Below, piece after piece: positions 32,691 to 45,211 of a stretch of DNA of 47,699 bases. Within the stretch, counting starts at the first letter, position 1. Each line of letters opens with the position of its first letter. Both the position numbers and the translations under genes were made by a program. Origin of the DNA: Hypsibius dujardini (lineage: Eukaryota > Tardigrada > Eutardigrada > Parachela > Hypsibiidae); NCBI GenBank assembly GCA_001579985.1, contig LRSR01009651.1:1-47699 (forward strand). The letters run 5' to 3'. The notes beneath the pieces are model-generated. The model was not told the origin of the DNA. It saw only the letters and a program-made list of their open reading frames with translations, and did not search any database.

Positions 32691-35547
32691 GAAGCGAAAG
32701 ACCTTGTTAGGGCAGTGCCTCGCAGGCCCCGCCCCACTACATAATTGTGTATGTTATGATTGGATGATTGGTGTGTCTGTGTATTCCTATGGTGAGCGTT
32801 CGAGCTTTCGGCTCGATGCTCACAACATAAAATTAGTGTCGCGGTTTCTCGTTTTCGTTCTCTTCCCCTTAGCGGCACTCACCAGTTAATAGCTCCCCCG
32901 TAATAACCTGCCTTCGTTTAGTAAATATAAATACAAATATAAATATATATCATTTATATAATATGCGGACTGATAACGGCCTCTCCAGAGAAGCTGCACG
33001 ACTGACCAATCCGGAAGGTCACGTGGTCGATACGGAAGCGAAGTAACGGAAAAACGGAAGGCCCTAGTCGGAAATTGCTAAAGTGTCAATCGGGTGTCAG
33101 TTAGACAGACGTGCCCGTTTAAATGTTAATGGGAAAAAATCGGGCTTCCATGAAGAAAATTCATACTCTAAAAGGATAAAGATATTCGAAATTCTTATAC
33201 TTTGAATACTTCAAATACTTTTTAAATTAAATAATAGAAAGCTTGGACTAAGATAAGATAAGATATCATTGGTAAGATATCAATTTCGATTTCTGAAGAC
33301 ACGAATGAGCACTTAAGATGACTTTCGAGACCATAAACAAAAGTCATGGAAAAACTACCACGTCAGCAACCCATTATCAACACGCGAGTGTGAATATTTT
33401 CACAGGCTGTCGCATTCTAGAAAGACTCAGAACTCAAGAGTCAGTGGGCGATCAGTACGTTCCTTTTCCCTGCAAACGAATAAAATGAAAATCTGATCTT
33501 CTGGCTGATCTTCGGTGTCTTTTACTTTCTTTCAGTCAATTTGTCTAAGTTCCAGTAAACAATTATTAGCGTTAATATTAACAAGTGCACATTTTTCGTC
33601 GAAAAAATCTGTAACGCGTCTGGTTTTTTCTAACTCGGGCAGTAATGGAAATTTCCCCGTCCGATCGACTTGAGTTTTTTTTCGCAAATAGCTATCTGTT
33701 AATCATGATTTATCATTGGGGTTTCCGCGTGGAATTCGCATTATCGGTTTCCGAAAAAAATAAGAAAAATACTTTCCTAGCGAGTTTGTCTTGTGAACGG
33801 GTGCTTGATTGATTGAAAGCCTAATATTTCCCTTGATTTTCACTAAAACAAATTTTGATTTTGAAACATGCATTTAAAACATGCGTTTTATTACTTTCCC
33901 TAAGTTTGATTTGGAGTCAATCCGCATCAGCTGAATATTTTTCAGATGTCAGGGGGCGGAGCTGTAGGCCAGCTCTGCAAAGCTGCGCCCGAATTTCTCG
34001 TCCTCTTTGAGAAACACTCACAACTCCGCCCATCTGACACCTAAAAAATAATGAGCTTATGCCGATCGACTTCAAATTGAATTTGGCATAGGAAAATATA
34101 AGAACACATGTTTTGAATATATTTTTAAAAATCGAAATAGTTTACAACAAAATAATGAACGTTCAATCAATCAAGCACTCGCTCACAGCACAACTTCGCT
34201 GGGAAATCTTTTTCTTCCTTATTCTTTCTGAAACCGGTAATGTGATTTCCACACGAAGAGCGCAATAATAAATCACGTTAAATAGGCAGCTAATTGTGAA
34301 AAAAAAACTCTCGCCGATCGGGGGGGGGGGGAATCCCCATTACTGTCTTAGTAAGGTTAGCCATAATAGCGCCGAACTTGTCTGACTGCACTTGTTAACT
34401 TTCCTCTTATTTAGCTGAGCTTTCTGACTAACGTTATCTTGATAAACGTCGTCGATCAGTGAATACAAAATACTGACTTACATTGTATTCAGTCACTGAC
34501 TTGAAAAAGCCTTTCTCAATATTGAAAACCAACTGCATGTCTTGAAAAGTTCTAAAGAAAGCATATGGCGTGAACTTTATAGAAACCGGCTAGTTACACT
34601 TTTTTCCTTTTGTTCAGAAATCAAGTGTAACCGACGTTCGGTGACAGATCCTCAAAAACGAGTTGTTCAGCTGATAATTCGGAGAAAACATTCCTCTTCC
34701 TTAAAGCGTCTAAAAAAATAAAAAATGGTTTTTCGAACGGTTTTTTGAATGGTTTTTCTGGAAACCGAGTTGGCGCAAAGGGCACTTTTCCCATCCCATT
34801 TGCGCAGTGCATTGCGCAGTGCACAACGTTCTGCAACTGGAAACTGGTCAAAATATATTTGTTAAGCTGTTCCCTGATTTGGTTCTGCCATCTGAACGGA
34901 TCAACAACAGGAGGGAATATCTTAACAAGCAGATTGTGATCCCAATTAGAAGAAGATAAACGCGCTGAATTTCGACAGTTATACCACAACGGTCAAGATT
35001 CTGCCGCCACGGGATCTTCGCAGACAGCGGAGGTGGAAAATTATTTTTCACAGATTTCAAGAGAATAGCTTTGCATCATTCTTTTCGTTTTGTTGGTTTC
35101 AAGTACTTTTACTTCTGTTTCAGACGGCCGTTACGTTCGTTACAGTTATTTTTAGTTTTGTAACACCGGTTACACTCAATTTTTGAACGACTACCATACC
35201 GATTGAGTGAAAAACAACGTTTTTTGTTTACGAGAGTGTTTATCGCTGTAATAAAAAACACTTTTTGATTTTCGGATGAGTGCGAGCAAAATTATTGATA
35301 TTTAAAGGCTCAAATCTTTGAAAGCTGAAAAGTCTCGAAAATTCGTTTTTTGTCTAGTGCTTAGTTACCATCCCGTTCCTTTGTTACTTCCGGTTCGAAA
35401 AGTGTGACCGAGCACTTAGAATTTTGGCCCTTCACCCTTCTCTCAGAAAATAGTGCAAACTCATTTTGTTAAAAATGTAACTGGTCGGTTTCTATAAAAT
35501 TCACGCCATATAGTAATGTGGATATGCTATACAAGTGTATTCTAACA
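32691..35547. other. Spacer between the GC fragment and GC2, gene-poor
   Basis: No gene recognised. It holds a GGGGGCGGAGCT-type foldback (about 33870-34120), a poly-G run (34320-34331), AT-rich sequence and short open frames (for example 34621-34989, minus) without recognisable motifs. Confidence 0.6.
33870..34120. mobile_element. Foldback element with GGGGGCGGAGCT core
   Basis: Arms: TGAATATTTTTCAGATGTCA then GGGGGCGGAGCT on the left; AACTCCGCCCATCTGACACC then TAAAAAATAATGAGCTTATG on the right. Outer flanks (AAACATGCGTTTTATT / AACACATGTTTTGAAT) are also partly inverse. It is the same family as 3855-4170 and the centre of 15105-15788. Confidence 0.72.
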
Positions 35548-35991
35548 AGGAAATCGACCCACTCTAGACGGCCAATTCCTTTATTCTGTTTGCTGTGACC
35601 GATGCACTATTGCCTGGTCTCTTCGATTCCATCGAGAAAATTGGCAGAAAACAAGAACTACTATTTTAAATAAATAACAACTGACTAGTGAAGGTATATA
35701 GGGGGCGCTGTGTATGCTACAGTCTCTGTGAATTAATTAATTAATATAATGTGTCTGCGTTTATTCAATCGATCAGTCCATTCAAAATCAAATAATCAAT
35801 CAATACATGTTTCAGTAACATGGACAGCGCCCTCTATATATACTACCACTGGTCAGCTTTTATTTATTTTAAAATAGTAGTTCTAATTTTCTGCCGATTT
35901 TCTCGATGGAATCGAAGAGACCAGGCAAGAGTGCATCGGTAACAGCAAACAGATATAAAGAAATTCGCCATCCAGAGTAATCTCATTTCCT
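35548..35991. mobile_element. Long foldback element directly 3' of GC2
   Basis: Arms of about 170 bases (35548 to about 35720, and about 35830-35991) are inverse copies. They include TGCCTGGTCTCTTCGATTCC / GGAATCGAAGAGACCAGGCA and AGGGGGCGCTGT / ACAGCGCCCTCT. The loop is about 100 bases and AT-rich. The element ends 49 bases beyond the GC2 stop. The first AATAAA for GC2 on the minus strand (35859-35864) lies inside the right arm, so this element may provide the GC2 polyadenylation site. Confidence 0.85.
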
Positions 35992-36040
35992 CGTAAGCCA
36001 CACGGTGACGTAACGGTTCAGCGGTGTCAAATTAGCGTGG

Positions 36041-39000
36041 TCAGTCAGCGCCCCGTAACCAATACGTAGTGAGCATCCCTTTCCCCTGAAAAAAAATTCA
36101 CTATTTAGTCTTTCTTAAAGTTCGTAATTATAATAACTAATTCTAAACCGAATCTCCCGTTACAATTTCAGATGTCTCCGTGCGGCACTCGGTTTTACTA
36201 AGTTCGTCTCCTTAATTTCCTACCTTAACGGCCACCGAGCCGCGTTCCACCGTTCGAAAACCTCCAATACTTTGAAGCAGCTCTTTTGTCTCCTCCGTTA
36301 TTTGAATTTTCATTGCTAAAAAATGAACAATGAGCAAATGGATTTATTTATTTAGCTTCGCAGACAGGTTTTCAAAAAACTTCATTCACACACCTTCGCC
36401 TGTGGATTCCATACGAGAAGCTACGTTCACTGTATCGCCAAACCTAAAGTCACAGTTGTTATGCTCATTCAGACAAGTACAGGGTTGCAGTGCGATGAGT
36501 GCACGACGGACACTTACAAACAGTAACGAGGCATCTTCAGGCCGACAATGCCAGCAACACATGGACCTAAACCAAAACGCAACGACAAAATTTCTGTTTT
36601 ACCGTTTATTTTTGTTTGAGATGAGCCTTTTTTTTAATATAAATCATTGTATACCGGAGTTGATCCCGATCCGCACTTGAATATCCTGTCCAGATCGGTG
36701 AGGGATCGTGAAGGACCGAATACCTTTGATCAGCTCGATGGACATGGAGGCAATCTCCGTGGCATGCCGGTTGCCATTACGCACAGGAAGGCCGGAAGAT
36801 ACCTAAAGTACAATATTGCTTAGGGTGAATTGGATATCAGTATATGTAAGATGTCTGTCTGTAGAGTAAGCAAAACAGAGTGCAACAGAGAACTGTAATT
36901 ATTAATTTCACTATGACGAGTAGTGCGATACGTGCGATTTATACAGTAAGAATTACCATGTAGGCATCACCAATCGTTTCGACTTTGTAGACATCGAATT
37001 TTTCTATTACTCCATCGAAGAATGTGTAAAGTCCGTTGAGCAGATTGACGACGTCCATCGGGCTTCCGGCTGCGGAAATGGTCGTGAAACCGACAATGTC
37101 GCTGAAATAAATGCTGACACTCTCGAAGGCTTCTGGGTCAACGTGTTCGCCTCTGGTCAAAGCAGCGGCCACAGTCCTGCAACCAAACCACAAAACTGCC
37201 TGAATGATTTAAAAAAAGGCGTGGCATTCTTTTTTTGTCTGTTTTGATACTTTGGAAGAAGTTGACTGAGCAATTGTTCCGATCGATTTTTTTCATCCAT
37301 AAACTGTTGCGTCTTCTCGGCCACCTTCAGCTCCAGATCCATTGCGTACTGCTCCATTCGTTTGAACAACACGTCAACAATATTATCACCAAAGTCGCCG
37401 ATGACTTTCTTCAAACGCTCTTTGATCTTGGGAAAGGTCGGACGCTCCACGGGAATCTCCTCCCAGCAGCGTTCCATCAAATCGTACAGCTCGTTGGAGC
37501 AGGAAGCGCGCGGTACTCGCGGTCGAACAGGGGGAATATTTGATGCGATTACCTTCAAGGAAAGAGACGGTGAAAGGTTTCGCGAATTTCGGTTCTTTCC
37601 ATGTAACTACAAAGCACCGCACCTCATTTAATATTTCCCGCTCCGACATCTCAAGGGGATCGTTCGGTAACTCAAACGGTCCGCTTCTCAATATAATTTG
37701 TTGCAGAATAACCGCGAAGCTGTACACGTCGCCTTTCTTAAGTAAATAAAAGTATAAAAATATGATATTAAATGAAATGGAAATGAATTTTAGAAACCGC
37801 CAGAAAGAAACATTCGAACCATACCTGAGTTCCCGAAGGAGGCATGACCTGCCTTAGTAATTCGGGGGCACGCCAAAGTAAAGTTTCAGTCGCTCGGTCG
37901 CTCCCAGCGTTAACTCGGTAGGGAAGAAGCGAATTTGGATCGCGAAAAAAGGGCAATCCATAATCGGAAATTTTCAAGGTGAACCGAGTGTCGATCAGGC
38001 AAACGTGACCGTTCAGGTTACCGTGTGACGTCATCGGACTGGTGTGCAGGAAAGTCATCCCCTGAAAGATTTCCCAATTAAAGTTTATCAGGCAATCTCA
38101 ATTTGAGACGAAATTCTTACAAAAACGACATCTTTTATGAGGCTGTTTTTAAAACTCCAGTCCAATTTGATGGTGGAGAAGGCGAGAATGTCCATTAACG
38201 AGCCCTTGGCGCACATCTCCGCCACGACGTACTGGCAGTGGCCTTGAGGGGCCATCCCGATGCCGATGAAGCGTTGAAGATTGGGATGAGAGGCGTTTTT
38301 CAGCTGAAAACAAAGCAACGTGACCGAGTGTGGTGTGCTGAAATTTCGGCTCGATTTTGTTCGGCTTACGAGGTTTAATTTAGACACAATGTCTGGATTG
38401 GGCATCCTCATGAGAGTGCCCACGTCTGTTAAGGCTACAAGGGTGCCCTTATAGGACGCTAGGATGTCGCAGTTGTAGGCTGAAAAGCCACTCAATGCCG
38501 AAGCACCCGCGGTCGACTGACTCGTCTGTAAAATAAAAATAAAAATAAAAATACCTTTTCTTTCGAAGTGTGATTACCCTGAAATAGTGATATTTAATTC
38601 CAGTTGCAATGAAAGAATCTTTTTTTGTGTCGTTAGCAGCTTCGAAAAGTCATCAGAAACTGACGGTCAAACACATTTGCAAGATGCTTCTACATTTTTT
38701 CTGGACGAACGATTTGATGCTACGGGGTTTCGGTTATAAACACGATCTTTCTATCATCAGAAAGTCCCATTTGTTTCACTTCAAGCATTTCATTCCCAAA
38801 CAAAAATTTATTCTGCAATCAAAAACCGGTTCAGAATAAATTTCATTTTCCTTAAAGAAAAGTTTAAAAATCAGTCAAGAAATTTTTCCCCCAGAAAATG
38901 ACTGATAACAACCGTGTCCGCAGTCATTACAAAAAGAAAAAGTCAAAGATAAATGCCATTTTAATAAGTATGATGATGTATGACTAGTTCTAAAAGAATG

Positions 39001-42000
39001 CTTATATTTTTTCACTTTTTTGTAAAATATATTTTTTGAGTAGCGAATTTAGAATTTAATTTGAACAGCGTGTTTGCTTTAAACGGATTTCAGTGATGTC
39101 ATACAAGGGTTTTCTTGGACATGTTCCCGCTTGCTGTGCGGTTCTGCTTAACAGTGAGGTCGTCCATCAAAATTTTCCACCAGTTCGGATCGTAATCTTT
39201 CCGCAAGTTCCTGTTTGAAAAAAGTATCAAAATCGATTTTGAAAAAAATGAAAAAATGAATTACCTTAATTTTATGAGAGCAAAGACCGCTGCCCCAGCC
39301 ATGAAAAACAAGGCAAGCAACGGGATGACGACGACTACCGCTAGCAATCCTCGTGGAATTCGTCCGTCGTCCTTGCACTCGTCGTTGCGAAATCCACAAA
39401 GAGGCTTGTCCGGCGGCATGTTGCCGCCATTAGCGAACCATAAAGTGTCGTCCACTTGGAGGAATGTGTGGTTTTGTGTTCCGGACAGCCGACCAAACTT
39501 GATAGCCAACTAAGCACAACACAGGTCGCTTAATGTTTAATTAATTATGTATTTCAAATATTTTAATGTAGAACTGTAGCGACGCAATCCTGAGGCGCAA
39601 TGTAAACTGCGTTTTCCGTATATATGGCCCCAGGTGTGAGTACAAACCAACCTACTCACTCAAATGCGCCTGAGTTTTCAATCAAGCAACTTACCGACGG
39701 CACACATGCTTCATCACTTTCTTCGGCAAAGAACGCTTCGTTGAAGCGACTAATCTCTAGAAAAGACTCTTCATCATCAGGATTTTCCTCGACACCATCC
39801 ATACCCTTCGACAGGGCAATTAAGGCAATTCAAATGGAGGAGTGGACAACCAGCCCGAGGGCGTGGCTACAGATGCGCCTTAGAATTGCGTCGCTACAGT
39901 AATAGTTAATTCATCGGCAGGCTCGATGCAAAAGTGAATTTTTGCAATTAAGCTGGATGACTTAGTTTAACCAAAAACTAAAGCAATCGTAGTCATTTTT
40001 GCTCAGTTCCGACTGTCGATCAGTAGAAACTAAGCAAAAAAGCCAACCTTAGCCCTAACTGTCCTGGTTTGCATTGGGCATCGGGCACTGAAATGGTATA
40101 TTACACGTGCCTCAAAAGTCCCCACGTCGGGATTAAAAGACTTTAAGTCAAAGTTCCGGTCACGGTCGCCGACATTTCCGAAGCTGAGGTATCCGGTGAT
40201 GCCGACAAACTCAGTGTTCATAATCCTAGCTACCATTGCGGAGCCGTTGCGAAAGTCTTCTCCGGCCTCCGTCATGGACGCCACTTCTTGTGCATAGATC
40301 ATGATGCTCTCGTAGAAACTCATGACGACAGGATCGGGCTAAAAAATGTTCGTATCATTATTTTACCAACAACCGTTTACCGGAATTTTGATTTTTTCTC
40401 ATCAAAGTTCGAAATTACAAAAGATTTCTCCAACTGTGACTGACCTTTTCCAGCACTTGGTAGGAGTAATTGTACCTCTCCCGCGCCAATTTTCGGATAG
40501 CGGAAGCGAGATTCTCGTCAAGACTGTTGCTCGCCGTCTCCGACAGCGAAATGACGAAGAGACTTTGGAAGGCTTGTCTAGCGTTCTGAATGAGCGAAAT
40601 TTTTTTTTCTCACAAAACTAATTCTTCGAATTTATTATAATACAAATGGATAAAATCACTTGGTTTTTAAATTAAAATTTGAAAGTTAAATAAAAAGACG
40701 TTTAGTTATTAATTTCTAATTTTATTGCTCTATATAAGATAAGAATAAATTTGAGAATCAATTCGTAATGAATTTAAATGAATTATCTAAAATTAGAGCT
40801 AGTAACTAGAAAGTATATTAGATAAATTTTTACAAAACAATTTAATGGAAGTGTGCCTACGTTGTCCTCCTTGTCTTCTGCAATGTAGTTTAGGCGCCCC
40901 CAATATTTCAGCTCGTGCATCTCGACGGCAAAGAACACCTGGAATTTTGTACAATTATTAGTGTATCATGAAGTCACGCGTGCAAATGAACTAGCAATAC
41001 TCACATATTCGCCCTGTGTCAACCCCATTTGCTTTGCGGTCAGCTGTAAAGTGTGAATAAGTGATAAAAAAAACGAAGATTATTGTCCCGTGCATGAATC
41101 TCAAAGGATTACAGGATACATAAAAAATTGGCCATTTGTAATTTTTTGAACGAAAAAGTTTTATTGCTCGCCAATAGACGGACAAATAGAAAGTTTTAGG
41201 CATGCTGTTTGAAAACAATACGCTGTTTGGTTAACGACTCTCCGCCCTTTCCTTGCATGAATAGTATTTCGTCTTCACCGAATGAACGATGTTTTTATTT
41301 CTGTCGGTATGTAATCTCGTGTTTGTGTATGTAATCCTCGCAGTTCGCTAGTTTCTTATATTCGACTAATAGTTTCCAATCTATCCTTCGCATGAGTCGA
41401 TGCGATTCAGAGTCCGCTACACCGCGTATTATTTAGGTGGTCGTCTTGTGTCTGGGTGTCTTCGAACTCCCGTAAAATCACTCACCATAAATTGCCTAAC
41501 TATCCTCGCGTGACTCAACAGAATAATGACTGCAAAGCAATAATAATGATAATAGTAGTAAACGGTAAATTATAATTTAAATATGACTTGCCACGCGACC
41601 GATTTTGTGCACCGCTGAGTAGTTCTTCCTGTCCCTCTTTTGTCATGCCTCTGCTGAAGAAGGGAATCTCCGCTGTATTTAGTGAGATTTTCCGGTTATT
41701 CTGCCGGAAGTAGGTGATCAGGTAGCGTGACGTCAGCATGTGAAAGGTGTAGGAGTCGTCGCGGAAAATGGAAATGTGGTAATAACTGTATCGCTCGAAG
41801 AACGTAGTCAATGAGAGGGCAAGGTCCACGTAGCCGTACGGAATACGCAACATCAAAGGGAATTTATTTCTTGTGGCATTGAGTGCGAGCGAACCAATTC
41901 CCGCACCGGGACAGGAGAAGACAGGAACATTCGCGGCTTCTGCAAAAGCGTACAAGGCAACAGCCGATGACGCACAACCTGAAAATAGTGATAATCTAAA

Positions 42001-43058
42001 ATCAATAAGCAAATTCCTATAACCCAATTACAACAAGCAAAAACTTTTGTTGTTGGACGCACAAGATAAATACACAGCTACAGTGTTAGGCTTTTGTCCC
42101 TACTAGGACGGAAGAACCTGAACATGCAAGTTGTTAGACTGAGTAATAGGAGAAGAATCGTGGTAGACGAGATTAGAGGTGAAAGGAAGGAACTGTTCCA
42201 GATTACTGAACAACACGCTTATAGTCAGGGATAAAGAAAAGTTCCTGATCTAACGTACTAGTTCCTACCGACATGGCGGAACTAGAGAGGCCGATTCATT
42301 TGTTTGTGGCCGACCTCGTTTTTAATTCTGTGTGCGCGCGCCTCACATTGCACAATTCATCTCAGTGATTGAACAACTGATCAGACCAATTTGCCGTGCT
42401 TCAAAAGTTTAGTGATTGTGGTGCGTGTTAAAAATGCTTCGTAAATTGCATATGCAAGAACATATGCTTATATAGTCAGGGATAAAGAATAGTTCCCAAT
42501 ATAACGTACTAGTTCCTGCAGACATGGCGGAACTATTTGTGTGATAATAGCTGAATAAGACATTATAGAATGTAAGGGTAAATCGGAATGATTTAACTTA
42601 TTAGATAGGCTATACTATTAGTAAGTGTTGGGTACCTATTGGGTACCACCCAACAACAGTGTGAATATATTTTTCTGCAAATTCGACATACCTATTCCGA
42701 CATAGGTGTCGCAGGTCACACCACTCTGCATGAGATAGATTAGATTGGTAGTCACACTGTGTTGTATCTGCGAGCAAGACGGTCCAGCGGGCTGAATAAC
42801 TTTCCGCAGCTTGATTGACGGTGGCAGGAGGTACTCATTGGCGTTGGAGACACCGAGATCAACAGCAGCAGCCACTCGTTTGTACGTTGGAATATAAATC
42901 GAGTCCTCCTCCAAGGTCACGCAGACATTCAGGTAAGTCGTGGCATTGTCTGACGACTTTCCCTCACTGACGTGTGGGGGAATATAGGGAACGACCATTC
43001 GATCAGCAGAAGTCGAACAGCAAAAGTGGGCAATGGGAATAAGCAACAAAATCCACAT
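36041..43058 (-). CDS. GC2: receptor-type (particulate) guanylyl cyclase
   Basis: Paralogue of GC1. Exons (complement): 42692-43058, 41592-41978, 41486-41529, 41005-41043, 40861-40938, 40445-40585, 40105-40338, 39265-39509, 39105-39210, 38370-38525, 38121-38303, 37825-38061, 37623-37736, 37251-37552, 36957-37176, 36655-36802, 36518-36566, 36394-36443, 36224-36315, 36041-36085. All phases close; 1078 residues. Signal peptide about 1-25 (start ATG at 43058; upstream in-frame codons lack ATG). Membrane segment about 484-508. The kinase-homology domain has VALT and HGNL. The linker ([19 protein letters not shown]) precedes cyclase motifs [34 protein letters not shown]. The tail ends at WLRGAD, 18 residues shorter than GC1. 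Many exons equal GC1 in length, and the rest differ by at most a few codons except the first and last. The donor after exon 2 is GCAAGT. Introns lack CAGA arrays. Confidence 0.93.
42105..42600 (-). mobile_element. Dispersed repeat, copies C (two partial units, GC2 intron 1)
   Basis: Two head-to-tail partial units, about 42105-42295 and 42465-42600, both match copy A (20935-21490) in reverse orientation. Each has ATAGTCAGGGATAAAGAA and GACATGGCGGAACTA. They occupy most of GC2 intron 1 and have no coding capacity. Confidence 0.72.
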
Positions 43059-43833
43059 TTTCGCGTTCAATTCGTGCACAAAAATGCAGGCGAACTTTAA
43101 AAAAATGCTATGGAAGATCGACGCGGAAGGATGGCTTGTGACATCAATAACGACTTCGAATTAATCGATGTAATTGACCAAAAATTTTCCTTGCGATTTG
43201 ACGGGGCTAAGGGTGGGCCAAGCGCCCCTTCTGGACCCCTGCGCAGGTTTCCAAGATCAAGCCGATCTGGGCTGCTTTTGCATATACCAAAGATAATGAC
43301 AATGCAAAATCCGTCGTAATGCTTGTGCTTTTTAAGCAGCAAGATACCGTTCTTTAAGGACATTTGTCTGTTCAAGATCTGAAGTGATCAAACCCCCCCC
43401 CCCCAATAGGCACGTACAGTACGTGTAGTGGCACTCAAGCAGTCACGCAGTCAATGGTTCATGGTTTTTCCTCATCATTTACAGGTAATGGGAGAAACCT
43501 GCACGTACACTCAACAACAAGACTGAGTACACTGGAGGGCCCCGGAAATGGGCAAAAGGGGCGGGGCTGGAAGAGTTGCGCAGGTTGATTGGTTGATTTG
43601 TTCAAGTATTACCCTGCCCCGCCCCTTTTGTCCATGTCCGGGACCCTCCGTTAGATTAAATTCTTTCGTTTACTGTAGAAGCAAGCACCTAGCTGGGAAA
43701 TCAGCCAGACAATTTTAACACACTTTGCATCGTTTGTACACGATTCCTTTACAGTTTCAAGTGTAATCCTAGTTGAAAGGCAAGGATCGATAATTCGATG
43801 CGAAAAGAATTAACCGCGGCCCGTCTTTTGAGA
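43059..43833. other. Spacer between GC3 stop and GC2 start
   Basis: Only 775 bases separate GC3 from GC2, so this should hold both the GC3 terminator region and the GC2 promoter. It has a poly-C run (43395-43403) and a foldback at 43533-43649. No other gene is seen. Confidence 0.6.
43533..43649. mobile_element. Compact foldback with GGGGCGGGGC core
   Basis: The left arm GGAGGGCCCCGGAAATGGGC continues AAAAGGGGCGGGGC. The right arm GCCCCGCCCCTTTTGTCC continues ATGTCCGGGACCCTCC. The loop of about 50 bases contains GGTTGATTGGTTGATT. A solo right half with loop lies at 19890-19970. Confidence 0.8.
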
Positions 43834-45174
43834 TTATTTATCCGATCCGAGCAGCCAGTGCGTTGTCAGTAATCCTTTACCCTGTTGAGATGCAACAAAA
43901 GAACGTATCAACGTATGAACGTATGAACGTAAGAACAACGTATGAAGAAACTGCTGTCCATGTACCGTGATATTCCGTTTGAGCTCTTACCTTTATGGCT
44001 ACCGAGCCTCTCTCGGCGATGCGATAACCACCGATATTCATTAGTAATTCTTTGGTTTCCTCCGTTATTTGAATCTTCATGGCTGGAGAGGAAAATGAAG
44101 AAAGGGTTCATGAAGAATAAAGCTGAGGAATTCTGTACTATATGGGTCAGTTGAAGTTTTATTCCGAAAAAGAATCAGGCAGCGAGGTCACCTTCGCCAG
44201 TGGATTCCATCCGGGAAGCAACGTTAACCGTATCACCAAACCTACACAGAGGACACAGACGTCACTATATGAAGCCATCCTGTTGAGGTCATAGAAATGA
44301 ACAGCCCGATGCGAAAGATGAACCTCAACGCTAAGCGAAAATGGGCTTATCGGCGAACCTTAGCTGAGTTCCCACTGGCTTAGCGCTGATGGTCAGTCAA
44401 TGTTATAACCCACATAGAGGAATACTCAGCGCTACCTTAATTTAGCCTAGTCAGCTATCCCAAACTGCCTTAGCTCCGACTAGGCTCGTAGCCTATTCCC
44501 AACCAAGCAAAACTTGGCACTTAAAGCGACAACCAATCAATCAATCTACTGAATTTAGCTTAGTTACAAAAGTTCACTTTCGCATCGGAAGGCGACAGTA
44601 TAGTGCACCTACAAACAGTATCTTGGCATTTTTAGTCCAACAATGCCGGCAACACATGGTCCTACAAATAAATACATGATCAAATGTAGCTTCGAGATTT
44701 GCGACATGGATTTCAGGGAACTTTACAGGGATCCACCATTTTTCACAGAAACACTTTCTTACGTCTAGAACCGTTTGAAGAGTTTAATTTTTTCTTCATA
44801 TCTGATAATTAAATTATTTTAATTAATTAATTTAATTATTTTAATTAATTAATTAAAATCAATAGTGTAATCAATTAGCTCAACTGGGTAAATTTTTGGA
44901 TTGTGCAGTTTGGACTGAGGCCAAGAACGAGGCATTTCCCCAAACGCGCCCACTAAGTTCGGACAAGCGTCGCAGGCATTTCACATGCTGTGGCAACTCC
45001 GCGCTTCAACGTGTAAAAAGCCGGGCTTTTTCGAAATTTTCAGTGGTTTTAAGTTGAACACCAGACATCCCTCCCGAAAAACACTATCCGAAATACGGTA
45101 CAATCGATAACGGTTAAATTTAATGTACTGCCGCGATTAAACCGGTCACTTTTTGCACCTGGGCAGCGCATTCG

Positions 45175-45211
<37 letters not shown>

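Noticed and set aside
38609-38839. Plus-strand open frame of 76 codons
   Set aside because: It lies inside a GC2 intron (38526-39104), has no recognisable motif and the strand is opposite to the gene.
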